In this document: positions 29,092 to 38,536 of the stretch, piece after piece
Layout: the number at the start of each line of letters is the position of its first letter
Position numbering within the stretch: the stretch's first letter is position 1
From: Labrys sp. WJW
Lineage (GTDB): Bacteria; Pseudomonadota; Alphaproteobacteria; Rhizobiales; Labraceae
NCBI RefSeq assembly: GCF_001676615.1
Contig: NZ_LYXZ01000009.1
Location: 62,001-126,000, forward strand
Direction of reading: 5' to 3'
Length of the DNA stretch: 64,000 nucleotides
Program-made: the position numbers and the translations under genes
The notes under the pieces: model-generated
Told to the model about the DNA's origin: nothing
The model's input: only the letters and a program-made list of their open reading frames with translations
The model's database searches: none

Positions 29092-30171
29092 ATGACCGAA
29101 AACGGAAAGCGGCGCACTCACATCCTTCTGGCTTGCATGCCGAAGTCCGGATCGACCTTCCTTTCGGACATCATCAGCGAAATCGGAGACTTCAAGCGAG
29201 CCGTTCCGCTACCGGCCGCCGGACGCAGGGAGCAGGAGCTCGACGAATTCTATCTGCAACAGATCGATGATCAGGACTATGTCGCCCAGCTGCACATCCG
29301 AAACCATCGCTGGACCGAGGAGATGTGCCAGGACTATGGCATCACCCCCATCGTTTTGGTTCGGAGCCTCTTCGATTGCGTCGTCAGCCTGCGCGATCAC
29401 ATCCGGCGCGAGGGAAATCTGTGGCCGATGATCTGGCTGAGACCGGAACATGCGCATCTGGACGACGCGACCCTGGATCGCATGATCGCGCGCCTCGCCA
29501 TTCCCTGGTACCTGAACTTCTATGTCAGCTGGCGCAATGCCCCGAACAGATTGCTGATTACCTATGAAGAACTGATCGAGGGTCCTGTCGAGATCACCAG
29601 GGAGGTGCTGAACTTCGCGCAGGCCGCCGTCTCCGATGACCAGATCAGGCAGGCAGTTCAAGCCGTACAGGGCAAGGCGGCCAGCCGCCTCAATGTCGGG
29701 GTTCGCGGCCGCGGCAATGGTCTCGACCACGAAACGGTGAGGGGCATTCTCGAACTGCTGGATTTCTATCCCGAGTCCGCCGACGATCCGTATTTCCAGA
29801 TGCTCAGGGAGCAGGGGCGCGACATCCTGTCCGGCGATGCGCCGGCACGGCCGAAGAACCTGGCTGGGAGCCGGTCATCCCGGGTGCGGATCGCCAGGAA
29901 GCGCAGGCGATGGTGGAAGAACGAGCATCTTGTCCGCTTTGTGGCACCGGTGCTGCTCGGTATCGCGGCCGTTTCCTACAGCCTGATGCCCAATGACCTG
30001 ATCCCCGATTCCGCCTTCTACGGATATGTCGACGATGCGATCATCATCGCATTGCTCGCTTTCCTGGCAGGCCGGCTGACCAAATATAAACGCGGCGGCA
30101 GCTCGCTTGCGCGCCGAAGGCCCGATAGCGCCTCCGTGCAGCGAATGCTGCGGCGGCTTGAATATCAGTAG
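29092..30171 (+). CDS. Sulfotransferase fused to a DUF1232-like membrane domain
   Basis: The 359-residue protein has two parts. Residues 1-250 resemble a PAPS-dependent sulfotransferase: the phosphosulfate loop 'CMPKSGSTFL' is at 15-24, and 'PIVLVRSLFDCVVSLRDHI' (about 97-115) matches the 3'-phosphate-binding region with Arg and Ser. The C-terminal part (about 276-327) reads 'VAPVLLGIAAVSYSLMPNDLIPD' then 'GYVDDAIIIALL', which is the DUF1232 (YkvA-like) pattern with two hydrophobic segments and the LIPD motif. The two domains are not known to me in one protein. An ATG at 28744 opens the frame further upstream inside the transposase remnant, but ATG 29092 has GAGAG just before it and gives the family start. 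Likely role: sulfation of a surface glycan or lipid at the membrane. Confidence 0.72.
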   Translation: MTENGKRRTHILLACMPKSGSTFLSDIISEIGDFKRAVPLPAAGRREQELDEFYLQQIDDQDYVAQLHIRNHRWTEEMCQDYGITPIVLVRSLFDCVVSLRDHIRREGNLWPMIWLRPEHAHLDDATLDRMIARLAIPWYLNFYVSWRNAPNRLLITYEELIEGPVEITREVLNFAQAAVSDDQIRQAVQAVQGKAASRLNVGVRGRGNGLDHETVRGILELLDFYPESADDPYFQMLREQGRDILSGDAPARPKNLAGSRSSRVRIARKRRRWWKNEHLVRFVAPVLLGIAAVSYSLMPNDLIPDSAFYGYVDDAIIIALLAFLAGRLTKYKRGGSSLARRRPDSASVQRMLRRLEYQ

Positions 30172-30450
30172 ATCAGCAGTAAAAACCTCACGCCGGCGAG
30201 AAGTATTCCTGCGACATAACAACTCGTAATAAGTCTTAATCGAGACGCCAAGTTTCAGTCACCGTTCACGTCCTTAGTTCTGATGTTCCGGCCACCCAAG
30301 GCCGAGAATACGGATCATACGAAGGTTGCAAGACTTTCGAGTTCCGGCCGGTGCCTTCCGTTCAATCCCGCAACGTTCACGTGGGGCGCTGCACGGCGCC
30401 CGGGATGCCGGGGCGCTTTTCTGTCCATCGGGTGCAGGTAGATAAATGCA

Positions 30451-31332
30451 ATGACTGCGAAAGTGATAGTAGGTGTTCCAGTCTATAATGGCGCGGAGCA
30501 GCTGCGAGACTGTCTTGAGTGCCTGATATCTCAGACATTTCGAGATATCGAGATACGCATATACGACAACGCTTCTCAGGACTCCACGCCGGAGATTGCG
30601 CAGGATTTCGCAGCCAGAGACAGCCGCGTCAAATATATCAGGCATCCCGAAAATATTCGGGCAATGCCCAATTTTCTCAGTGTCCTAAGAGACTGCGAAG
30701 CCGAGTTCGTCATGTGGCGTGCTCATGATGATCTGTGCGCGCCGGACTATATCGAAAGGCTCTATGTTTCTCTCGTGGCTGAGCCGAGCGCAAACGTTGC
30801 CGTGCCGACCACGCGCACGCAAACTCTCAGCAGGACAGTGCGCGTCAGCCGCCCAAAGCCCTTTGTCGGTAAATCAAACCTGATCTCGATCATCCAACTC
30901 ATGTTCAATTCGCATGCCGGATGGTTCTACGGCCTGTGGCGCCGGGACCGACTGCTTGCGGATTTCGAGGAATGCTGGCGCGCATTCTCCCATCCTTGGG
31001 CCCTCGATCATTTGATCCTGTTCCCGTCGCTGCTCGAGAAGGCGGTCGTCGTCGTGCCTGAGGCGCTCTTCGTTCAGCGCTTGGTCGTCAAGGGTTATTC
31101 GCCCCAAAAGGGGACCTCTCCCCCGCTTGCATTGATGACCGGGCTTCGCAAGAAATTTTCCGCGCAGTGCCGCCTCTATATCGAAAGATCTCAGTATTCC
31201 GAGGTTGAGAAACTGATCTTGCGATCAATATTGCCAATCTATGTTGACCGTCGGGTCTACAAGATTCGCAAGGTTATCAAGAGAAAGCTGCTCATGGATC
31301 TTGGCGGCGCCAGCTACAATACAGATTTCTGA
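30451..31332 (+). CDS. Family 2 glycosyltransferase
   Basis: The 293-residue protein is a GT-A enzyme. The N-terminus 'VIVGVPVYNGAEQLRDCLECLISQTF' is the GT2 signature, 'IRIYDNASQDST' (36-46) is the nucleotide-binding part, and 'WRAHDD' (89-94) is the DxD-type metal site. The C-terminal region has 'GWFYGLWRRDRLLADF' and is typical of polysaccharide GT2 enzymes. It adds a sugar from a nucleotide donor to a surface glycan. It lies 22 bases before an epimerase on the same strand, likely the same operon. Base use is less GC-rich than the neighbours, fitting a transferred patch. Confidence 0.88.
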   Translation: MTAKVIVGVPVYNGAEQLRDCLECLISQTFRDIEIRIYDNASQDSTPEIAQDFAARDSRVKYIRHPENIRAMPNFLSVLRDCEAEFVMWRAHDDLCAPDYIERLYVSLVAEPSANVAVPTTRTQTLSRTVRVSRPKPFVGKSNLISIIQLMFNSHAGWFYGLWRRDRLLADFEECWRAFSHPWALDHLILFPSLLEKAVVVVPEALFVQRLVVKGYSPQKGTSPPLALMTGLRKKFSAQCRLYIERSQYSEVEKLILRSILPIYVDRRVYKIRKVIKRKLLMDLGGASYNTDF

Positions 31333-31354
31333 GCAATATCATGGGCAGGCAATA

Positions 31355-32257
31355 ATGCGTGTACTCGTTACAGGCGGGACGGGGTTTATTGGCAGATGGG
31401 CTGCCGCGTCGCTCGCGGCGGCGGGGCACGAAGTCTTCGTCGTCTCGCGCAAACTCGCGACCATGCCGGGATGCAAGATCATCGTCGCCGACCTGCTCGA
31501 TCCCTCGATGGCGGAGGTCGCCCTTGCCATATCCAAGCCGGAAGTCGTGCTTCACCTGGCCTGGGATGTGGAGCATGGAAAGTTCTGGGACGCGGAGGCA
31601 AATCTGCGATGGACGGTGGCGACGATCCAGCTCGTTTCCGCCGCCCACCAGGCGGGGGTCCGGCGCATCGTGTGTGCAGGCACCTGCATGGAATACGACC
31701 TCTCGTCAGGTCATGCCTGCAGCGAAGTGGAAACCAATATTCGACCAAGCACGCTCTATGCTGTTTCCAAGGACGCCGCGCGCCGGATCATCGAGGAATT
31801 GGCTGCAACGCGCGGTATCGAGTTCGCCTGGGGCAGGTTGTTCTTTCTGTTCGGGCCGAATGAACACCCTAACAGGCTGGTCTCCTCGATCGTCATGAAT
31901 CTTCTGGCCCGGCGTCCCGTGCTGATGTCCTCGGGCGTGCAGGTCAGGGATTTCTCCAATGTGCGCGACGCCGGCGAAGCCCTGGCGAGGCTTGCCGTGT
32001 CGAGGGTCAATGGCGCGGTCAACATCGCTTCGGGAGAAGCTTTGTGCATCAAGGAATTGGCTGAAGAGATCCGCGCGGTTGCGGGCGGTGTCGGAGAGCT
32101 CCGCTTCGGCGCCCTGCCGGATCGCCCCAACGAACCGCCGGTCATCGTTGCCGATGTGACGAGGCTGCGCAACGAGGTCGGATATCGACCGATGGGGACC
32201 ATGCGCGACCGGCTGTCGGAGACGATACGATGGTGGCAGGCGCGCCTGGAAGCGTAG
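31355..32257 (+). CDS. NAD-dependent epimerase/dehydratase (extended SDR)
   Basis: The 300-residue Rossmann protein has GGTGFIG at 7-13 for NAD(P) binding and the catalytic Tyr135/Lys139 pair ('STLYAVSKDAAR') with Thr/Ser in 'CAGTCMEY' near 110. These are the marks of sugar-nucleotide epimerases and dehydratases (GalE/RfbB-like). The substrate cannot be told; it probably supplies a sugar nucleotide to the preceding glycosyltransferase. An upstream ATG inside the previous gene is in frame, but ATG 31355 gives the exact family start MRVLVTGGTGF. It ends the accessory glycan patch. Confidence 0.87.
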   Translation: MRVLVTGGTGFIGRWAAASLAAAGHEVFVVSRKLATMPGCKIIVADLLDPSMAEVALAISKPEVVLHLAWDVEHGKFWDAEANLRWTVATIQLVSAAHQAGVRRIVCAGTCMEYDLSSGHACSEVETNIRPSTLYAVSKDAARRIIEELAATRGIEFAWGRLFFLFGPNEHPNRLVSSIVMNLLARRPVLMSSGVQVRDFSNVRDAGEALARLAVSRVNGAVNIASGEALCIKELAEEIRAVAGGVGELRFGALPDRPNEPPVIVADVTRLRNEVGYRPMGTMRDRLSETIRWWQARLEA

Positions 32258-32600
32258 CGCCACGCCGTGGTCGATGATGGTGCCCGCGCCAGGGATGTAA
32301 GCCACCTTCCGGGGGTGACACAGCAATCTGCCTAGGGCACGTCACCGCCATGGGCAAGGCATAGGCGTTGCCTTTGCTTCCTGATGATTGAATTACAAAA
32401 TTCTCCATAATATGTTGATATATTTGTAATAATCTATCTGCCGCATGGGCTATCTCACGCGGCAGGTGGCCGTTCGCCGGTATGGCGGCATCGGCATTCG
32501 TGAGCGGAGGAAAGGGCGAGAGAACGTCATTATCATAAGTGATGATTGACTCATCATACCAGTAGATCTATAAGCCTCTCGAATTCGAGAGGAGATCTGC
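32258..32600. other. Intergenic region upstream of the sugar-acid island
   Basis: This 343-bp gap holds AT-rich DNA around 32385-32450, a GntR-type operator at 32542-32557 and, just before the next gene, a GAGAGGAG ribosome-binding site (32587-32596 area, TCGAGAGGAGATC). The promoter of the 32601 gene must lie next to the operator. Nothing else was recognised. Confidence 0.5.
32542..32557 (+). promoter_or_regulatory. GntR-type operator, copy A
   Basis: The dyad ATGAT (32542-32546), six-base spacer TGACTC, ATCAT (32553-32557) lies 44 bp before the start codon of the ApnO-like gene. The same arrangement recurs at 41644-41659 next to the GntR regulator gene. In both copies the spacer ends CTC and ACC follows the right arm. 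Length and symmetry fit FadR/NanR-type GntR proteins. The two copies bracket the catabolic island, so one repressor probably controls all of it. Confidence 0.75.
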
Positions 32601-33428
32601 ATGACGACGATCGCGCTCTTTGGCGCCGGGGGAAAGATGGGCTACCGGCTGGCCAGCAACCTCAAGGCATCCCGCTTCGAGGTCCGGCACGTCGAGGTGA
32701 GCGCGGCCGGCCAGGAACGTCTCAAGACCGGACTTGGCCTCGACAGCGTCGCGCCGGATGCGGCCCTGGACGGGGCCGACGTGGTCGTCCTCGCCGTGCC
32801 CGATACGCTGATCGGCAAGGTTGCGGCCGGCATTGCCGACAAGCTCAAGCCCGGCACCATGGTGGTCGTGCTCGACGCCGCCGCGCCTTTTGCCGGTCAC
32901 CTGCCCGATCGCCCCGACCTGACTTATTTCGTCACCCATCCCTGCCATCCGCCGATCTTCAATGACGAGACGGAGATGGCCGCCAAGAAGGATCATTTTG
33001 GCGGGATTGCTGCCAAGCAGCACATCGTCAGCGCGTTGATGCAGGGCCCTGAGAGCGCCTATGCGATCGGCGAAGAGATCGCCAAGGTGATCTGGGCTCC
33101 GGTGATGCGCTCCCATCGCGTCACCGTCGAGCAGATGGCGCTGCTGGAACCGGGCCTGTCGGAGACCGTCTGCGCGACCCTCCTGGTGGTGATGCGCGAG
33201 GCCATGGACGAGGTCGTGGCACGGGGCGTGCCTCATGAGGCGGCCCGCGATTTCCTGCTCGGGCACATGAACGTGCTGGGCGCGGTGATCTTCGACGAGG
33301 TCAAGGGCGTATTCTCCGACGCCTGCAACAAGGCCATCGCCTTCGGCAAGCCTGCCCTCATGCGGGACGATTGGAAGCGGGTCTTCGAGCCGAGCGAGAT
33401 CGCCGACAGCATCCGCCGCATCACCTGA
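32601..33428 (+). CDS. apnO: D-apionate oxidoisomerase-like NAD-binding protein
   Basis: The 275-residue protein starts with a Rossmann motif 'ALFGAGGKMG' (5-14) and belongs to the 6-phosphogluconate-dehydrogenase-like oxidoreductases. D-apionate oxidoisomerase (ApnO) of the D-apiose pathways is in this fold, and the neighbours here (DUF1537 kinase, RuBisCO-like protein, Gfo/Idh/MocA dehydrogenase) are the ones known to accompany ApnO. It would turn D-apionate into 3-oxo-isoapionate with NAD+. It has an operator and good ribosome-binding site upstream. The name rests on context plus family; a related 3-hydroxyacid or ketol-acid-type enzyme cannot be excluded. Confidence 0.65.
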   Translation: MTTIALFGAGGKMGYRLASNLKASRFEVRHVEVSAAGQERLKTGLGLDSVAPDAALDGADVVVLAVPDTLIGKVAAGIADKLKPGTMVVVLDAAAPFAGHLPDRPDLTYFVTHPCHPPIFNDETEMAAKKDHFGGIAAKQHIVSALMQGPESAYAIGEEIAKVIWAPVMRSHRVTVEQMALLEPGLSETVCATLLVVMREAMDEVVARGVPHEAARDFLLGHMNVLGAVIFDEVKGVFSDACNKAIAFGKPALMRDDWKRVFEPSEIADSIRRIT

Positions 33429-33572
33429 ACCGGATCCTGCAGCAGCCGTCGCCCCTGGGTGGCGGCTGCCTGCTTTCGACCAGGCTTGTCGACGATCCGT
33501 CGAGCAGCCAGCCGCCGGCGCCCTCCATAGAAGAACATAGGGGAGGAAGCGCCTTGCTCATTGGGAGGAAAA

Positions 33573-34922
33573 ATGAGCTCGAACACCCTCGCGATCGCCC
33601 CCGTCGAACGGTCGGCCATTCGTAAGGCCACCTGGCGCTTGGCGCCGTTCCTGGGCCTGATGTTCTTCATCAATTTCCTGGACCGGACCGCAATTTCCTT
33701 TGCCGGCCCACACGGCCTGACCAAGGACCTCGGGCTTACCGCCACGCAATTCGGCTTTGCCGCCGGCATCTTCTTCATCGGCTACATCCTGCTGGAAATT
33801 CCCAGCAACCTGGCTCTGCACAAATTCGGCGGTCGCCGCTGGCTTGCTCGCATCATGGTGACCTGGGGCATCGTCTCGGTGCTGTTCACCTGGGTCAGCG
33901 GCGTCACCGAGCTTTATGTCCTGCGCTTCCTGCTGGGTATCGCCGAGGCGGGCTTCTTCCCGGGCGCGATCCTCTATCTCAGCACCTGGGTGCCGTCCCG
34001 TCACAGGGCCAACATCCTTGCTCTCTTCTACATCGCCCAGCCGATGACGACGGTGATCGGCGCGCCGCTGGCCTCTTCGCTGATCCAGGCCCATGGCTTT
34101 TTCGGCCTCGAAGGCTGGCGGATCATGTTCTTCGGCGTCTCGATCCCGGCCATCCTGGTCGGCATCGTCACCTGGTTCTACCTGCCGGACTCGCCCAAAG
34201 ATGCGAAGTGGCTCAGCGCCGAGGAGAAGGCCTGGCTCACCGGCGAACTCGCCCGCGAGGACAGCACCAAGCGCGAGCCGCACAATGGCTCGATCGGCGC
34301 AGCCCTGTCGAGCGGCCGGGTCTGGATCCTGGCGCTCATCTATTTCGGCATGATCTACGGCCTCTACGCGCTGGCCTTCTTCCTGCCCACCATCGTTTCC
34401 GGTTTCGAGGCGAAGTTCGCTACCAAATTCACTGTGTTCCAGGCCGGGTTGGTCATTGCCGTTCCCTATCTGCCTGCGGCCATCGCGCTCTATCTGTGGA
34501 GCCGGGATGCAACGAAGCGCGGGGTCCGGGCCTGGCATATCGGCATTCCGGCCTTGGTCGGTGCGGTCAGCATCCCATTGGCCCTCTATATGCCATCGCC
34601 TGAGACCACGGTTGCCTGCATCACCGTCACGGCCTGCGCCATCTTCTCGGCCCTGCCGAATTTCTGGTCCCTGCCGGGGCGTTTCCTGTCGGGCGCGGCG
34701 GCCGCCGCCGGCATCGCCCTCATCAACACCATCGGCAATGTGGCCGGCTTCGCCGCGCCCTATGTCACCGGCGCCGTCAAGGACTACACCGGCCTCTACC
34801 AGGCCCCGATGATCATCGTGGGAGCCTTCATGCTGCTCTCGGCCATCCTCGCCTTCCTCGTCGGGCGGGAGATCAGGAAAAGCGGGGAGGGCACGCGGGC
34901 CTATGCGCCCCTCAGGCCCTGA
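33573..34922 (+). CDS. MFS transporter (anion:cation symporter family)
   Basis: The 449-residue protein has about twelve membrane segments. The start of TM1-TM2 reads 'LAPFLGLMFFINFLDRTAISFAGP', matching MFS ACS-family carriers (phthalate, tartrate, glucarate and other sugar-acid importers), with 'LLEIPSNLALHKFGGRRWLARI' as the signature loop. GGGAGGAA precedes ATG 33573; an in-frame TTG at 33561 is discarded. Its place inside the sugar-acid island suggests import of a sugar acid such as D-apionate, complementing the ABC importer that follows. Confidence 0.88.
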   Translation: MSSNTLAIAPVERSAIRKATWRLAPFLGLMFFINFLDRTAISFAGPHGLTKDLGLTATQFGFAAGIFFIGYILLEIPSNLALHKFGGRRWLARIMVTWGIVSVLFTWVSGVTELYVLRFLLGIAEAGFFPGAILYLSTWVPSRHRANILALFYIAQPMTTVIGAPLASSLIQAHGFFGLEGWRIMFFGVSIPAILVGIVTWFYLPDSPKDAKWLSAEEKAWLTGELAREDSTKREPHNGSIGAALSSGRVWILALIYFGMIYGLYALAFFLPTIVSGFEAKFATKFTVFQAGLVIAVPYLPAAIALYLWSRDATKRGVRAWHIGIPALVGAVSIPLALYMPSPETTVACITVTACAIFSALPNFWSLPGRFLSGAAAAAGIALINTIGNVAGFAAPYVTGAVKDYTGLYQAPMIIVGAFMLLSAILAFLVGREIRKSGEGTRAYAPLRP

Positions 34923-34999
34923 GGGCGGCCCGCATCCCGGCAAAGAACGACCCGCCGGACATAACCGGCGGCCATCCGGACTGAACCGTCGACACATAA

Positions 35000-35953
<954 letters not shown>

Positions 35954-35979
35954 CGTTGCGATGAAAGTCGCTCGGGACC

Positions 35980-36245
35980 CGCCTCGCGATCTATCGACTT
36001 CGACTTCACACATCTCGACCAAAACGAGTAAGGCGCCGCAATCCCTCCCCGACTTCGGGGAGGGTGGGCCGGCAAAGCCGGCTCGGGTGGGGTCGAGTGG
36101 CGCGATCTCACCAGGTTCGGACCTGCAGGCGTCACTCTCCCCCTTCCGTCATTTCTACGAAATGACACCTTCCCCGAAACCGGGGAAGGATCGTCGCGCT
36201 CTTTTTTGCGAAGTTGAGATGTGTGACTGCGATAGGCCTCGCGGG
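35980..36245 (+). repeat. Nested palindromic mosaic inside the ABC operon
   Basis: Between the SBP and the lipoprotein gene lie several hairpins in a row: CCCTCCCC/GGGGAGGG (36043-36064), GGCCGGC/GCCGGC near 36068-36083, GTCATTTC/GAAATGAC (36148-36166) and CCTTCCCC/GGGGAAGG (36168-36189). An outer imperfect inverted pair encloses them: the left arm includes TCACACATCTC (about 36006-36016), the right arm its complement GAGATGTGTGA (36216-36226). The whole looks like a mosaic intergenic element of the kind known in Rhizobiales. In the RNA it may shield the SBP message and lower expression of the genes behind it. Confidence 0.7.
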
Positions 36246-36296
36246 AGGCGTCCCGGGCCTGTTCCTGATCCCGACAATCGAGGCCGGAGCCCATCC

Positions 36297-36956
36297 ATGC
36301 CCAGGCTTGCCAACAGGCTGATGATCGCCGCCATGGCGCTCACCCTTGCAGCGTGCAAGATCGTGCCGACCACCGAAGTCGAGGCCGCCCGACAGGTCGG
36401 TGCTTCGGGCGCGGGGCCCGTCTTCGACCCGGACAAGGCCGTCGACGCGATCTGGGCAGCCAAGGTCCTGCCCTATCTCAAGGCGAAGGCGGGCGACTTC
36501 GTCGTCGTCCGCGACCTTGCCGCGAAGAATGCGGACGAGGCCGGGCAGAAATACGGGTATCGGGCCAAGGAGGGCACCGTGCCCTGGACCTATGTGGTCA
36601 AGGCGGAGGGCCGCATCGTGGCGGCGAATACCGGATCCCGTGCCGCCACCATCGACGTCGACGTCGACGGGGACGGCAAGGCCGACATGGTGGTGCAGAT
36701 CGGACCGGCCGTGCGCGGCACGGCTTTGCGCGACAGCCTGGATTTCGTGTCCTTCAACGCCTTCACCAATCAGATCGAATACGCCCAGTTCGGCAAGGCC
36801 TTCAACGCCAGGGTCAATGCCGACGTGCTGCAGGCCCTGCCGCGCGAAAAGCTGGTCGGCCGTTCCGTGACGGTGCTCGGCGCCTATGTGTTGGAGCCGG
36901 GCGGCAAGCCGCCGCTGGTGACGCCGGCCGAACTGGGCCTCGGGGCAGGGTCATGA
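36297..36956 (+). CDS. DUF2291 family lipoprotein of ABC sugar operon
   Basis: The 219-residue protein has a lipoprotein signal with lipobox 'LAAC' (Cys20), then a predicted periplasmic domain ('WAAKVLPYLKAKAGDF', 'YAQFGKAFNARVNADVL') matching the DUF2291 family. Such proteins are found almost always in ribose-type ABC operons, usually next to the ATPase gene; their job is unknown. Here it overlaps the ATPase start (ATGA at 36953) so the two are translated together. A start upstream in frame would lie inside the repeat block and is rejected; ATG 36297 gives the signal peptide directly. Confidence 0.85.
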   Translation: MPRLANRLMIAAMALTLAACKIVPTTEVEAARQVGASGAGPVFDPDKAVDAIWAAKVLPYLKAKAGDFVVVRDLAAKNADEAGQKYGYRAKEGTVPWTYVVKAEGRIVAANTGSRAATIDVDVDGDGKADMVVQIGPAVRGTALRDSLDFVSFNAFTNQIEYAQFGKAFNARVNADVLQALPREKLVGRSVTVLGAYVLEPGGKPPLVTPAELGLGAGS

Positions 36957-38536
36957 TGCAGGAGGCCCGCCCTGCCATGCCCGATGACGACGTCGTCCTG
37001 CGCCTGGAAGGCGTGTCGAAGGTCTATTCCGGCACGGTCGCCGTCAGGCATGCCGATTTCGACGTGCGCCGCGGTGCCGTGAACGTGCTGGTCGGCGAGA
37101 ACGGCGCCGGCAAGTCAACGCTGATGAAGATCATTGCAGGGGTGGTGCAGCCCACCGACGGGCGCATCCTGCTCGACGGCAAGCCCGTCGCCTTCCGCGA
37201 TGCCGGCGAGGCGGTGGCGCATGGCATCGGCATGGTGTTCCAGGAGCTCAACCTGTTCGGCAATCTTTCCGTCGCCGAGAACATCTTCGCCGCCCGCGAA
37301 ATCGTGCGGCTGCCCCTGGGCATCGACCATCGCGAGCAGGAACGCCGCGCTGCCGAGTTCCTGGAGCGGCTCGAAGCCGGCATCGATGCCCGCACGCCGG
37401 TGGAGGATTTGCGCATCGGCCAGCAGCAGCTGGTCGAGATCGCCAAGGCGGTGGCGCAGGACGCCCGCATCCTGATCATGGACGAGCCGACCTCCGCGCT
37501 CAGCGCTGCCGAGGTCGAGATCCTCTTCCGCGTCATCGCCGACCTCAAGGCGCGGGGCGTCGCGATCGTCTACATTTCCCACCGGCTCGAAGAGCTCATC
37601 CGCATCGGCGACTACATCACGGTGCTGCGCGATGGCCGCGTCACCGGGCAGGAGCGCATCGCCAATGTCGACGTGCCCTGGATCGTGCACCAGATGATCG
37701 GCTCCGACGCCAAGGACTTCGCCAAGACCGAGGATCATCCGCTCGGTCCGGAAGTCTTTCGCGCGGAGGATGTCTGCCTGCCGCGCGTGAGCGGGGGCCT
37801 CGCGGTCGACCATGTCTCGCTGTCGGTCAGGCAGGGCGAGATCGTCGGCATCTATGGATTGATGGGCGCCGGGCGCAGCGAATTCTTCGAATGCGTGATG
37901 GGACGCCATCGCCACGCCACGGGTCGCCTCTTCGTGGACGGTAAGCCCGTGGCGGAAAAGGACGTGACGGGACGCATCCGCCGGGGCCTGGCCCTGATTC
38001 CGGAAGACCGGCAGAGGGAGGGGCTGGTCAGCATCCTCTCGATCGCCGCCAATCTGTCCATGGCCGCCCTCGGCCGTTTCCTCGCCGGTTTCCACATCAG
38101 GCGCGGGCGCGAGCAGGCCGCCATTCGTGCCGCCGTCAAGGATCTGTCGATCAAGGTGGCCGATCCCGAGCTGGAGGTGAGTTCCCTGTCCGGCGGCAAC
38201 CAGCAGAAGGTGGTGATCGGCAAGGCGCTGATGACCGGCCCGAAGGTGCTGCTTATGGACGAGCCCAGCCGCGGCATCGATGTCGGCGCCAAGGCCGATG
38301 TCTTCCGCACCATGCGGCGGCTCGCCGCCGACGGCCTCGGCATCCTGTTCGTCACGTCCGACCTCGACGAGGTGATGGCGCTGTCGGACCGCATCGCCGT
38401 GATGAGCAACGGCAAGCTCACCGCCCTGTTCGAGCGGGCCGAGGCTACTGCCGCCAAGGTGGTTGCCGCCTCCGCGCTCGGCCATGGCCCCGTTCCTTCC
38501 CCTTCTTCTTCTGCCAATCACGGAGCGCCGGCATGA
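36953..38536 (+). CDS. Ribose-type ABC transporter ATPase (RbsA-like)
   Basis: The 527-residue protein has two ABC modules. The first has Walker A GENGAGKST (Lys54) and signature-like 'LRIGQQQLVEIAKAVAQ' with Walker B 'ILIMDEPTSAL'. The second has the usual degenerate Walker A of this family ('GLMGAGRSEFFE') and LSGGNQQK with 'LLMDEPSRGID'. It powers sugar import through the permease encoded next (overlap at 38533-38536). The start MMQEARP overlaps the DUF2291 stop; MPDDDVV eight codons on is an alternative start with AGGAGG upstream. Confidence 0.93.
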   Translation: MMQEARPAMPDDDVVLRLEGVSKVYSGTVAVRHADFDVRRGAVNVLVGENGAGKSTLMKIIAGVVQPTDGRILLDGKPVAFRDAGEAVAHGIGMVFQELNLFGNLSVAENIFAAREIVRLPLGIDHREQERRAAEFLERLEAGIDARTPVEDLRIGQQQLVEIAKAVAQDARILIMDEPTSALSAAEVEILFRVIADLKARGVAIVYISHRLEELIRIGDYITVLRDGRVTGQERIANVDVPWIVHQMIGSDAKDFAKTEDHPLGPEVFRAEDVCLPRVSGGLAVDHVSLSVRQGEIVGIYGLMGAGRSEFFECVMGRHRHATGRLFVDGKPVAEKDVTGRIRRGLALIPEDRQREGLVSILSIAANLSMAALGRFLAGFHIRRGREQAAIRAAVKDLSIKVADPELEVSSLSGGNQQKVVIGKALMTGPKVLLMDEPSRGIDVGAKADVFRTMRRLAADGLGILFVTSDLDEVMALSDRIAVMSNGKLTALFERAEATAAKVVAASALGHGPVPSPSSSANHGAPA

